A DNA stretch of 64,000 nt, taken from assembly GCA_031002005.1 (NCBI GenBank), contig CM061921.1, forward strand, positions 147,903,283-147,967,282. The letters run 5' to 3'. The translations under genes and the position numbers were made by a program. Shown piece after piece: positions 22,241 to 33,682 of this stretch. Within the stretch, counting starts at the first letter, position 1; each line of letters opens with the position of its first letter. Origin of the DNA: Vandiemenella viatica (Eukaryota > Arthropoda > Insecta > Orthoptera > Morabidae). Below the pieces are notes generated by a model. That model was given only the letters and a program-made list of their open reading frames with translations, was not told where the DNA came from and did not search any database.

Positions 22241-23242
22241 AATCAGTGTGTTATATGATTTTTTATGAGGCATCTTAAAACATATCTTCATAAAAGTTGA
22301 ATGTGAAGTAATTTAGGCGAAAAATGTTTTCTTGAGAGATATCGACTCCAGATAGTAATAGGTAGGAAAAAAGACGGTTAAAAAAAGTTTGTGTGCTAGT
22401 AGCAGCAAATTAAAATTTCATATTTTAGCAAACTCCCATTCCAACATCTGTTTCAAAACCGACAAACAGAGACTAGCAGTGCAATTACAGCCAATTCAAC
22501 AATAAATCTTAAAAGTCAGAAAACTGATATCTATTCCCATACATATGCTCTAAGTTGTGTGAGACGTATTGGGTAAAAAGAATTTGCACTGCCGTGATCA
22601 TGCACTGTAATACGTATGTCGATGTCCTTCAGACAAATCTCCATCACTTCCAGCTGCTTAATTATTTTTTTAATTTATTTTTTTGTGTGGTTTTGTACTC
22701 TCATAGATTAGTTACATACTGCTTCAAGCTACTCTTCCAAACACACCAACCAAAACATATATCAGCAATGTATACCGTTCTGTTATATGAGACACTAACT
22801 ACATGGGAATCAACAATGCATTAAATTATAACCAGTTTTTTAATATTTCGTTTGCAATTGTATACTTTCAATCACGTGTTTTCACTAATTCACTGGGTTC
22901 TCTCATTCTGACAGCTGTGACTTGTTCTAAGGAAATGGAACCAGAATTCGTACCCGCCTGTTAAATTTCAATGTTTGGTGTGGTGCCGTACTGATAAGCT
23001 GATATCGAGTCTAGCTAGGAGTGGACGCAATAAAAACCATGGTTCATTAAAATTACTTTTAGTAACATAATCAATTCCTTACATCTTAACATACAATCTC
23101 ACTGTTTACAAATACCCCAAAAGGGCTTGACACTATACGAATATTTCAGTACTTAAATCCTTATTTGCCACGATGCACCATTTTTGTTTTTATCTTTGTT
23201 TTAGATTCCGCTATTGATTTAAGAATATCATATATATATATA
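22241..23242. other. No gene recognised
   Basis: AT-rich with no motif recognised. A 89-codon ORF at 22555-22824 has no recognisable domain. Confidence 0.4.
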
Positions 23243-24085
23243 CTGGCGGAGATAAAAATCGTAACACCCAGACAGGAATGGTAGAATTTTAGGAAACTTT
23301 GTAGATATATCCTGGGTCATAACCAGAAGAAAGGATAACAAATTAAATTGGATCAGACTAAGTTTATTACCTTCAGATAAATTTGTCACTAAGAAAAAGT
23401 GCGACCACCTTTAGCACCTATACAATTGTGGGCCCTTGATGGCATTGAATCAAAAAGCACTCGGATATTTTCCCAGCGTATGTCTCTCTCTCTCTACGCC
23501 TGCATGTCTTGTGCAGTAAATTGTTGCACGGTATGTGCTGGGTAACTATGTGGTCTAATGTGTCTATTCCTGGCATCACAGACATGGTCTATTGGGGACA
23601 AATCTGAGGACCGTGCGGTAAAAATTGTGATCGTAACCCCTTACAAGGCTTGTGTTGTGATGGCCACAGTATGGGGACGGGTATTATACTGTTCGCCGAA
23701 GATGCGATTTGAATGGTGAACATGAAGGGTGTCGCAATAGGGTGCAGCACCCCATCCACATAGTGGTGGGCTGTCGTTGTGCCTTCAACAACAACCAACT
23801 CTGTCCTGCTGTCGAAACTGATTGCCTGTAAACCAACACCTCAATGGCTGGACCTTCCATTCACACCATTCACGTGTCCATTTGTATTACCCCGGGTTGA
23901 ACCATGATGGCAATAAAATCAGCTTAATGGAACACATTGCATAGGGGTCAGAGAGTATAATCCAGATTCAATTAATTGGTTTACAATCGTCCGGGGGAGG
24001 GGGGTGTGACTCTCTATGTAACCACTGCTTGGATCTGGGCAGCAACCGTCGGGGTGTTGCTCTTTTAAATTCAACCAGTGTATGT
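23243..24085 (-). pseudogene. Tc1-like element with decayed transposase
   Basis: Ends ACTGGCGGAGATAAAAATCG..CACCC (from about 23245) and its imperfect complement near 24055-24085, next to TA. On the minus strand the inside gives, across frames, remnants of the DDE C-terminal region (HGPQICPQ near 23600) and IRWENIRVLFDSMPSRAHNCIGAKGG near 23490-23400, the typical C-terminal end of Tc1-like transposases. Many stops and short length make it a dead deletion derivative. Confidence 0.65.
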
Positions 24086-24114
24086 ATCATGTTCTCACCA
24101 ATTCATTTTAGTAA

Positions 24115-24345
24115 TTGAATATGTTTAATGTGTCTACTCCTGGCATCCTAGACATGCTGTATTGGGGACAAATCTTGGGACAGTGCGGTCCAAATTGTGA
24201 TTGCAACTCCTTGCAAGGCTTGTGTTGTGATTCTCACAGTATGAGGACGGGCATTATTCTGTTGGAAGATGCGATTTGAATGGGGAACATGAAGGGTATC
24301 ACAACAGGGTGCAGCACCCCGTCCACATATTGCACGTTTCTGAAG
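24115..24345 (-). pseudogene. Second copy of the same Tc1-like transposase segment
   Basis: About 210 bp (24126-24335) repeat 23556-23765 in the same direction at roughly 85% identity by eye (TGTCTACTCCTGGCATC, ATTGGGGACAAATCT, CAAGGCTTGTGTTGTGAT). It lies just outside the right end of the preceding element. Confidence 0.75.
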
Positions 24346-24654
24346 AAGATTTGGTGGATATCATTCGCCTGGCTGATATGAGCTGGTCTGATGGCGTTTG
24401 TTACGTTGCATACTTGCAGGAGTTTTGTGATTTACATTAACGCCACTTGGGTCCTTAGGTATGGCTACATCCAATCGCCACCCCTCCTCCATTCTCCGTA
24501 CAGATTCGATTCTTAAATTCAGGAGCAAGATATTTTTTCAATTTTTTAATTGCGATGGAGCGAATGCTCCGACATATTTTCGCCTTTTCCAGGACGTTCC
24601 GTGGTTCGGATTCCACGTTAAACACCACGTTCAGCCACGGTAAAGTTCACACAA

Positions 24655-24735
24655 AAATCTTAAAAATTATTGACCATAGCGGGATTCGAACCAGAGATTC
24701 AGATACTTGAGATCAAGCGCCTTAATCAATTTTTT
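24655..24735 (-). other. tRNA-Leu-like fragment (SINE head or tRNA pseudogene)
   Basis: Minus strand: TTAAGGCGCTTGATCTCAAG, then CTGGTTCGAATCCCGCTATGG. The B box is perfect and the middle resembles a tRNA-Leu anticodon arm with long variable region. The A box and acceptor stem are degraded, so this is not a functional tRNA. Confidence 0.5.
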
Positions 24736-25589
24736 TCAGATGTAATGTATATCGAATTGAAACATACATTGCTTCTATTCGTCCTCTTCGGATAATAATA
24801 TAGGTAAAGGTAAAAAAAAATGAAAAGGAGTGTTACTGAACGTGATTATTATCTATTATTACTCTGATCTTCAGACTGAAGTTCTATAGATGTTATTCAG
24901 TCAAATCATGTTTGTATTAAAATTGCTATTTGTTTTTAGCAGGGCATAATTACAATCTTAAAACGTGCGAAATAGTCCTTGTATTTTTTTCTATTTGATT
25001 ATTATCTCGTTGGTTATGTTATAGCAGTAATCTTCACTAAACAATTCTCTTTTTTTCACGACATAGTGGGCGTAGTTAGCAACAGCAAAAAATTGGCATT
25101 TATTTAAGTAGTGGGGTATATTGTAGGGTCTATTAACCTGTGGCTTCACAACCCAACAGACGATGTTGTATTGTATCTTACAAATTGCAACGTAAACACA
25201 AAGGGTAAGGGCAGAGATATAGTGCGAATAGCTTTTCATGAGAACATAAGTTTCTGAGTGAAACTCAGAGATATGTGAAACGTGCGTTGCTACAGATATA
25301 TTTGTTGCGAACATCCTCCCATATTTTTATCAATTCGTCTCTTTTGAAGGTAGTCTCTAATTAGCTTTGCGTTTCTCTTTGCAGCATGTCGTATAATTTT
25401 TTAGTTGTTTGGACAGGTTCCTCTGCGGACTAGATCGTGATGTATGAATATGAAGTAAGCTCTTACGTAGACTAGGATATGCAAATTATTCTAAGGGATT
25501 TGAAAAAACTCGGTAGAAATCGAAACTTATTTTGGAGTTAAAATTTGATGGTAAACTACTCAAGTTTGTTACACTGGAAAATAAGAGCA
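24736..25589. other. No gene recognised
   Basis: AT-rich. A 107-codon minus ORF (24991-25314) has no recognisable domain. Confidence 0.4.
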
Positions 25590-26080
25590 CTATTGAAATG
25601 AAGTGTTCACGGGTGTACCACCGGATAGTGTTTTGCAAACACGATATTTTGACGACGACTAGCTCCGTCATCTTCACCAGGTGTCGAGAAATCTGCACAG
25701 GTCGGCTGACCGTCGGATACTGAGACAGCACAGGTGCCGCATCTCCTTATATAGCCCAGTACAGTTGTTCGTTGCGGGCCGAGGAAGTTAATAATGGACC
25801 GTTTGTGGCGGTTTCTGAACATGGGTGCCACGCTCTCTGGGTAGAGTTGCCAAGGCTAGTTTCCATGCCTCGCTAAGACATAGCCCACTATCCCTTTTGT
25901 AGGTATCAGCACGAGGAGGTGCGGCACCTGGGCTGTCTCAGTATCCGACGGTCAGTCGACCTGTGTTGATGTCTCGACACCTGATGAAGACGACGGAGCT
26001 AGTCGTCGAAATATCGTGTTTTCAAAACACTAACCGGCGGTACACCCGTGAAGACTTCATGTCAAGTATACGCCGGGAAA
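25590..26080. mobile_element. Foldback element with hammerhead-like core in each arm
   Basis: Left arm about 25597-25750, right arm about 25917-26062, inverted copies (ACGGGTGTACC..CCGG and its complement at the two ends), with a 165 bp unique middle. The arms contain CTGATGA-stem-GAAA on the right (25981-26011) and a degraded copy on the left. No target duplication was established. Confidence 0.75.
25965..26045 (+). ncRNA. Hammerhead-like motif (core and stem II intact, stem I unclear)
   Basis: CTGATGA at 25981-25987, A, stem II GACGAC/GTCGTC (25989-25994 with 26002-26007), GAAA at 26008-26011, then a strong hairpin GTGTTTT/AAAACAC beneath an AUA/UAA helix as a longer stem III. I could not pair the flanks into a stem I in the standard register. 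The left-arm copy has lost core bases (CTGGTGA, CAAA). It may be a relative or a decayed form. Confidence 0.4.
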
Positions 26081-26244
26081 GTCTCCGTTCTTGCAAGAGT
26101 ACTATCGTTAACTTAATTCTTTGATTATATACAGGTAATTTATGAAATGCGAATCACATCTGTAGCGGTAACAAGTGGCTCTTCAGCTTACTTCATCTCA
26201 TGTAAAGAGCCAATAGAAAAGACAAATGGAGCTTCCAGGTGGAT

Positions 26245-26440
26245 AAGCGTTTAACGCACTAGCATGGCATTCAGGAGAACGTGTCTTCTATCTCTGGTCC
26301 GGAACTCCTGGTTTCGGCTTTCCATGGTATCCTGAAATCACTTGAGACAATAGCAGGGCAATTCCCCCAAGAGGGCGTGGCGAATTCCTTTACCCACCCA
26401 GTTATAATGGCCTTGACGAACATTCAAGGAGAAAAATAAA
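26245..26440 (+). mobile_element. SINE, main family, strongly diverged
   Basis: Degraded head near 26245-26310, then GGCTTTCCATGGTATCC, AAATCACTTGAG and the GGCGTGGCGAATTCCTT segment, ending A-rich near 26440. Confidence 0.6.
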
Positions 26441-29054
26441 TATAAAAGCTAGACTGGAATTTTTTATATTTTATCCTTTTCCAGAATTAATTCTGCGTAT
26501 AGACGTGTGTGCTTATCTGGGTTAATGTGTACCTCTGAATGAAATATCTTTCCTGTTACAGAGACGCGAGCATTTGAAAGAACATTTTAGCGGTGTTATT
26601 TTAGTACCATTACTGCTTCGGTCGATCTAAAAAGACGGGATATCTTTCGCGTACTCAAGTAATTACCAATGAGCGGATAGCTGCTACGTAGAAGAAAAGA
26701 GAATTTCTGCCATTAAGAAATTATTCTTTTAAAAGATACACTCACTTCTATTTCTAGTCTAGTCCTGCATAAAAATATCGCCGTGGCGTAGGGCACGAAT
26801 AAGAAGAGAGATAAAAAAAATAGAAAAAAGAAAAAAAAAATTTACACTTCATTTTATATAGATTCGTGAACAATATTATGACTGAAGGCTAAACACTCAA
26901 CAATGAAACAAGATTTCTCTAAGGCAGAAACTGGGAGGAAGATGATTCATACAGATATAAATAAGGGTGGGGAGAAAAGTATGGGGGATAAGGAAAAGGT
27001 GGAAATATTAAGCAACTGGTGTGATGAGACCATTACAGACTGTCAATCATAGGAGAAAAACATATCGTAGCAGTACCTTCTACACATGAGTACAAATGAG
27101 CCCTCACAAGTGTAGAGGAACTGTGGGTGCGACATCTTATCATACAAACAAGTATTATTAATCTTGAGGACTGGAATTATATCATAATAGTACCGGTTTA
27201 TAAGCCAGGAATGACAAGTAGGGTTGACAACTAACACTGATTAGTCATATTTTAATAAGTTTGACAACAACGTATGAAAAAGCGTCGAGTAACTCTATAG
27301 TCTAGGCCATAACGTGCTTAACGATCTTGGTACAATCACTAGCTTAATATTTTCTTTCATAGTTCAAAAACTATGACTAGGATGAAACAGCTTTTATGTC
27401 ATACAACAAAAGAGAAATCTTACTGTGGCGTATTGAACTCTGAAAATAACAGTGACAGATACTTTTCTCTTCCTCCACTAGTGATTAATGTCACAACTAT
27501 CTTTCCATTCCAAATGACGAACATTATGTTCTAAACGTCATGTGGAAGATATCATTTTATAAGGGTTATTCAGTAACATGTGTTTGAATGCGGTGAAATA
27601 ATATGGCACCAGAAATTATTCATTTTTATATTTCTGTGAAAGAAGTTAAGAGAAAACATAAACAGAAATTATGACAAGAATTATACCAGAAATCAGCTTT
27701 CTACATTATTATGCACTCTGAACGATGTAGCATCGATTTTTCTAGCAGAACTCTTTAACGAGGAGATATTCTTTCCAGGTCTGAATTTCCTGCCACTATC
27801 CTGTTGCTAGATCCTTTAACCGGTACTAATAATCAGATCTTCCCTACCCTTTACACTTAGCTCCATCATCTCGGGTTGACAGAGTTTCAATACAGTTTTA
27901 TCAAATTTTTGAAATGTTTTGTTTAATTGCTTGACAGTTGACATGAAGATTATGTGAAATGTTTCTTTAACGGTGGTAACTCGTATAACAGTTCATCTTG
28001 TAGATAGTTCTGTTTGCTGTCAGAAGCTATCTGTAACTTCATATGAAAACATAATTCAGGCAGTAATCAATCTGTTTTAATCAAGTTTTATATTTCATAA
28101 ATTCTTTCCAAGTGCTCTTTGCAAACATTGAATTTAGATTGAGAAAGAATTTTATAATTCTGAATGATGGATCACAGCAATTTAGGGATGCAAAGTTAAT
28201 ACTTTAGGAATACCAGAAATGAGAGAACGTGAGGCATTCCGAATATGTTGCTGTACAAGGATGATGAACATTAAACTAGTAGATAATGTTTGAAATGAAC
28301 ATGTTCTGTGAACTAAGAAATTTGTGGAAGAACTTCACAAAAAGATGAGACTTTTAAAACCTGTGCCATTGGTTGCTTTCTAAAAGAAGCAACAACTGGA
28401 GGGAATTGATGAGACTTGCTGATACGAAGACAATAGCCCAGGATAGGAAAAGTTCGAGGATTGCATCATGTTATTCAGAATTCATTTAGAACATTAATAT
28501 GGTTTTGTTAACAAATTTACGAAATTTCGTAATAAACTTAATAGAAAAGTATGAAATTTTAAATGGTCTTCCTTGTTATTGCATCACACAAAAATTACCG
28601 AAGTGGTTTCGATGGGGCTTGAACAGTTTGAAAACTAATAGTCTTCCTTTAAAGCTCCGTTATATCTTATCACTCTACATAATCGGGAGACAGAGCAAGT
28701 AATGGTAATCTGTTTGTAACTTGGACAGATGGGTATCACAGTTCAAACTGCATCTAAGATTAATACACTGTTCTTAACCTCAAAGGATACCCGCCAAAGA
28801 TCAAACTACTTCATAGGTAAACATACCACTCTTCGGATTCTGTTCATATTGTTTTTTTAATACGAAACGTCAGTGCTAGTAAAGCCTTTAAGGCTGTTCA
28901 GAAAAAAAATGTAAATGAGAAATGAAAAATTTAGTCAAATGTTGCAAGACTTTGGTTTACTTGTGTGTTATGGTTTACTGTTGACATCTGGCACATAGAA
29001 ACATTCATGCAAATGAAGTGACTTTACTTTTCCGATTTTTGTAATATTGCAAAC
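26441..29054. other. Long AT-rich stretch, no gene seen
   Basis: About 2.6 kb without SINE boxes, RT, transposase or a long ORF on either strand. A purine-rich (A/G) tract lies at about 26800-26840. Confidence 0.5.
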
Positions 29055-29162
29055 CTTAAAAATTTAACAACTGGATATTGTGAGCCATTTCCTCAATTGC
29101 GAGTTAATCAATTTTATAAAGGTTATTAACACGTCAATGTAATTTAATTTTGTTTTATATTG

Positions 29163-29206
29163 TGTCATACGCGTTTCACTCTATTTCCAGAGTATCATCA
29201 GCGACA
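29163..29206 (-). ncRNA. Hammerhead ribozyme motif, left arm
   Basis: Minus strand: stem I TGTCG before CTGATGA (core at 29195-29201), stem II ACTCT/AGAGT with loop GGAAAT, GAAA at 29174-29177, CGCG, TA as the cleavage dinucleotide, then TGACA closing stem I by 4 pairs and one G-U. Confidence 0.75.
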
Positions 29207-29754
29207 TCTGATTGGTATTTATACATTTAGTTAGTCACATTCCATAAAAAAAAAAAACAATATAAAGTTTAGTTGAAATTAATTTTACTTACATGTGACT
29301 TTTTTAATTTGTTCTCATGGTCAGGGTTAACTTCTCCATGTAGATTTTTTGTAGGATTCATTGTGGAATCTTCTCAAGATATAAAGCACTACACTGCACC
29401 GACAATATTACAAAGTATCACTATTATTTACAATCACTATCGCTTTCAAACCATGAGTTTGTAAACACAATCTATGGACTTGTGAAAAACTTAGCGTGGT
29501 GTTCACACTGTCATGATTTGAAAGCGATAGTGATAGTAAATAATAGTGATACTTTGTAATATGGTCGGTGCAGTGTAGTGCTTTATATCTTGAGAAGATC
29601 CCACAATGAATCCAACAAAACCTACATGGAGAAGTTAACCCTGACCATGAGAACAAATTAAAAAAGTCACATGTAAGTAAAATTAATTTCAACTGAACTT
29701 TATATTGATTTTCTAATTTAATGTAACTAACTAAATTTACAAATACCAAACAGA

Positions 29755-29797
29755 TGTCGCTGATGATGCTCTGGAAATGAGTGAAACGCGTACGACA
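29755..29797 (+). ncRNA. Hammerhead ribozyme motif, right arm
   Basis: Stem I TGTCG (29755-29759) with CGACA (29793-29797), a perfect 5 bp; CTGATGA at 29760-29766; stem II GCTC/GAGT (one G-U); GAAA at 29783-29786; minimal stem III in ACGCGT; cleavage expected after A29792. Confidence 0.75.
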
Positions 29798-29867
29798 CAA
29801 AATAAAACAAAATTAAATTACATTGGCATGTTAATAACCTTTATAAAAAAAATTGCTTAAAAACTTA

Positions 29868-31826
29868 TATTCTAACTACTGAAGTATCCTTTGAGAAATG
29901 TCGTTATGAACAACACAGAAATAAGACAGCAGTCAGACAGCTCGAATAGTGTACCGCCAGTTCGAGTCAGGCCAGGTGCCAATAAAAAAATATAGCACTT
30001 AATTCAAACCTACCATTTCCGATCACTAGAAGGCATAATTATCTCGAGAAACAACAACATGAATTTTTTTATACCCCTTTCCAGGCTTGAATTACCTAGA
30101 ATCTTAATGGTAAAAATCCCTGAAACGGAGCCTCGTATTCCCACGGTTCACATTTAATGTGGAGGTTACGGGGTCAGCTCGACGCTCTCCTAACAGAGTT
30201 GACCTGGGAGCTATACAACTTGCAATAAAAATACTCATCCAGATTGTATACTGAATCCAGATTGTATACTGAATCCAGATTGTCTGGGTCGCAGTTTGTA
30301 GCTCTATTGACTGAGACCAGCTACATGCTGTTTGTAGCTCACCTTTTATCAAGAGGAAATCGAATAGTTACATATTTCACTACTTTGAATTATACATAGA
30401 AGCGTACTTTGTTTAATTTTTGTTTTCGGCCTCAATCACCATTGAACTCTGCTGCTGTTCATAAATATTTGCAATTCATTACATTCTTCTCGTCGTCAAA
30501 TGCGTTGCAAATTATAGGTAATTAAAACCGCTTATACCTACATCGACTTCCAGAACTACGAATCCAGATTTAAAAAAAAAAAAAAAAGACTAATGTTCGC
30601 GCGGAAAGAGATTTATTTTCTAAAATTTATTTCATTGTCTTTACTACTCTTTCCTGATGCATTTTTAAAGTTTTATGTCACAATTTTTCTTCTCTTCTGT
30701 ACCGTTTTGAATGCTTCGCACTGCATTGGCTTTCACTCGATCGGGTGGTCTGATAAGTTACAGATAGCGATTGCAAAAAAATTGCTTGAGCCATACTACT
30801 AATTTCTTTATTACATAAAACAATAGGAATATTATTCTACTACTTGAAAATTAGAACTTCTCAGACCATCCTCGTATATTTCACAGAAGTTTTTATTGCT
30901 TATTAGTGTAAGAATGTATTTTAAATTTCTATGCAATATGTAGTTATTTAATTAGAAAATTATTACTTACACACACCACTTCTTTATGTATTAGTTATAA
31001 TTAGATTAAATACTTTAGTCTCCACAAAATAAATACAATAAAATAGTTTGTATAGTATCAGCTTATAGTACTTACAGCAGTGCCTGCATGTTATTACAAT
31101 TAACTATGGTAGTATTAACACAAAGTGTGTTGTAATGATCCAGTTCAAGTGCTTACCACAAATATCTTCATAAGCGTTGAACGCATAGGTATTATGTTTC
31201 ACTCGCAAAGTGGAAAAGGGGGTTTGTAAGGAAAGTATAGTTTTTCACAAATCACTATCAAATGTCAATAATTCCTACTCATATTAAAACAAATTTTCGA
31301 TAACTCGATTCCGGTAACCAGAGTAATACATTTGGAGAATTAACAATGGTGGCTAATCGGAAAATCAATTTGTGTAACTTGCTTCCTTCAAAACACTATT
31401 ATTATTTTCTTGAAGAGGCGGGAAACTGAGATGGTTGTAGTTTTTTACCTGGTAAACAACATCCAGCCAGCTCACTAATGTTTTTAATATTCATTCTTTT
31501 AGTTTCGGACATACTCTTTGAGAGTGTGGCTGTAAGTTTATATCGTGTTACCTACTTCCCTCTTATTACCTGATTCGTATGACATCTAGCCAAGCAATCT
31601 GTTTCTTTCTACATTCTCCAGTTTGACACTGCTGTCCAGTCTATCTCTAGGAATGCTTTGCCAAGGACCAGCCGACAGATACTCGCACCAAATATTTTTC
31701 ACAGAATTATTCCCTCAGGCACTAGATCGTTTCTTTTACTCTAACACAGATAGCCGCAAATAAATACGGAATGGTTTCATATCAATGTTACATTTGTAGT
31801 TTCTAAACATGCGATTACTGTCCCTT
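29868..31826. other. No gene recognised, one short tandem repeat
   Basis: AT-rich with a poly-A run near 30568-30585. Apart from the tandem repeat at 30233-30285 nothing could be identified. Confidence 0.4.
30233..30285. repeat. Tandem repeat, 18 bp unit
   Basis: The unit ATCCAGATTGTATACTGA occurs in just under three successive copies. Confidence 0.85.
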
Positions 31827-32071
31827 TTTTTTACTGATGCCTTTACGCCTCGTCGACGTCGAGGTAATTAGAGGCGGGATGGGACTGAGAGCAAGGAACG
31901 GGAAGGAATTAGGCCATGGCTTTTTTTTTTTAAGGAAGCATCCCGGCATTCGCCTGGAGTGATTTGGGGAAACCATGGAAAACCCAATTCTGGATGCCGA
32001 GATGGGGATTCGAACCGTCGTCCTCCCGAATACGAGGCCAGAGCGCTAACCGCTCACCCACCACGCTCTGT
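31827..32071 (-). mobile_element. SINE, main family, full length
   Basis: Minus strand head GAGCGTGGTGGGTGAGCGG near 32070-32050, B box GGTTCGAATCCCC near 32010, full body, and the complement of GACGTCGACGAGGCGTAAAG near the 3' end, followed by the A tail. Confidence 0.9.
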
Positions 32072-33165
32072 GATTACTGTCAATGAAGGACTAGTGTACT
32101 AAGCAACCAATATGTGCGTAGTGTATTTTCTTCTTTAAATTCACCTATGAGGTTCTTTACACACCCAAGAAATCCCAGTTATTTGATTGATACATGCTTA
32201 CTAACACCGTTCTTCAGACTAAATTAATCTTTCTTTTAATGCTTTTGTAGAACATTTCAAGTACTTTTCTACGTTTTCGATACTAAATATCCTTTCCGGT
32301 GTTCATCTTACAATTTCTGATTCAGGTCATAAACGATAGCTTCACAAGTTTACTTCAGTCTGAAAGAAAACTTCTAAACTAATTGAGCTTTGTTACAACA
32401 GTACGAACATGAGTACTGAATAATTAGGCAGAAAAGGACTGAACTTTTCATACTGCAGAGTAATAGGTATGAATCATGCGCATAAATGTTGTTTGTTTGT
32501 TTTATTTTTAAACCAGCACTAATTGACACTGGCGGGGAAATCCCGTGTGACATCTGTAAGCGAACTTGAGTCTAGGTATCCCGTTCCTAGTGTTTTTCGG
32601 CACGTAATGCGCCGTCGCCTCACGGTTAGTACAAATGCGCCGGTCCCGTGAGACCCGAACGCTATGACTTCAAGTGTCACGCATGCGCCGCAGTGTCAGT
32701 ATATAGGGGATATAAAATACCAACCTGATTATATGACGGAAATAAATGTATGTACCCTATTTTAACTAATACAAAAAAATGAAAAGCTGCATAGCTCGGC
32801 TGATTCCCCACCCCCACGTAGCCCAACGTAGCTAACGAACTCCTCTCTCCCACCCCTCCTTTTTTTTTTTTTGAGCAGGCAACGTAGTTTATGGACACTT
32901 CCAGAAAACGAGAATGCAGTCAGATTCGCTCTGATGTCTTTTAGGTGGTTCTGCATTGTGCTGATCTTGCTCTGCTTGTTCTAAACTATTCCATACGTCC
33001 TTGATGCATTCATACCTCCACCGAGCATTTTTTTTTTTTTTTTTTTTTAAGTCAACTTTCCCTCTACAGTATGAATGGAATCTAAATTTTACAATTGGTG
33101 GCCCGTCCTTGTCAGTTGTCAGTCTATAACGACCTCTTAATACTGTCATACAAAAAAGCCAACGT
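32072..33165. other. No gene recognised; small GC-richer patch
   Basis: 32510-32720 is richer in CG than its surroundings and carries TATATAGGGGATATAAAAT near 32700. A minus ORF (32889-33197) overlaps the next element and contains a run of Lys from a T tract, so it is not convincing. Confidence 0.35.
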
Positions 33166-33273
33166 ATCTGTGTAGTGCAAATCTGGTTGTAGGCCATCTT
33201 CCGCAGTTGTTGGATAATAGATTATAAATCAAAATTCCGTCTGGAACAACTGTTGATGTTACTGTTTTCTTTA

Positions 33274-33320
33274 TTTCCATACGCGTTTCGCCGTTATGGT
33301 GTGGGGCATCGTCAGTGGCT
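33274..33320 (-). ncRNA. Hammerhead ribozyme motif, left arm
   Basis: Minus strand: CCA before CTGACGA (33309-33315), stem II GCC/GGC (a mismatch shortens it), GAAA at 33286-33289, CGCG, TA, then TGG closing stem I. The variable core base is C here, as the consensus CTGANGA allows. Confidence 0.6.
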
Positions 33321-33533
33321 GTGAATTGGTTTTTACATGTGATATGTTACATTTGACAGAGGAATTATAAATTATTATATACATATTTACATTGTACTTA
33401 CAGCTAGGCTGATGGTATTTACATGGCGATCTGGAACCATCACCCTAGCTGTAAGTACAATGTAAATATGTATATAATAATTTATAATTCCTCTGTCAAA
33501 TGTAACATATCACATGTAAAAACAAATTCACAG

Positions 33534-33575
33534 CCACTGACGATGCCCCACACCATAAGGGCGAAACGCGTATGG
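33534..33575 (+). ncRNA. Hammerhead ribozyme motif, right arm
   Basis: CCA (33534-33536), CTGACGA (33537-33543), stem II GCCC/GGGC with a 10 nt loop, GAAA at 33563-33566, CGCG, TA with expected cleavage after A33572, then TGG closing a 3 bp stem I. Confidence 0.7.
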
Positions 33576-33682
33576 AAATAAAGAAAACAGTAACATCAAC
33601 AGTTGTTCCAGACGGAATTTTGATTTATAATCTATCTGTGTAGTATTCTGATTCTTTCTAAGTTTTATGCTGATTTTCCATA

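Larger units (their letters stand above)
29067..29855. mobile_element. Palindromic retroelement with a hammerhead in each arm
   Basis: Arms about 29109-29457 and 29511-29855 are inverted copies of about 350 bp, nearly identical apart from small indels, around a 53 bp centre. The outer left 40 bp (29067-29108) has no partner and matches the 3' block of the 2.8 and 33 kb loci. Flanks CTTAAAAATTTA (29055-29066) and CTTAAAAACTTA (29856-29867) form a 12 bp target duplication with one mismatch. No protein is encoded. Confidence 0.85.
33177..33633. mobile_element. Palindromic retroelement with two hammerheads, young
   Basis: Arms 33218-33408 and 33444-33634 are inverted copies of 191 bp with about two differences by eye, around 35 bp. 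The left end 33177-33217 is an unpaired extension holding GGCCATCTTCCGCAGTTG, as at 2.8 kb. Flanks ATCTGTGTAGT at 33166-33176 and 33634-33644 are an exact 11 bp target duplication. Its near-perfect arms argue for recent formation. Confidence 0.9.

Noticed and set aside
24655..24735. Functional tRNA gene
   Set aside because: Good B box but degraded A box and no acceptor stem; same reasoning for the tRNA-like units at 6.5, 33.7, 57.5 and 58.3 kb and for all SINE heads.
32889..33197. 102-codon minus ORF
   Set aside because: Contains a Lys run from a T tract and overlaps the ribozyme-bearing element; no recognised domain.
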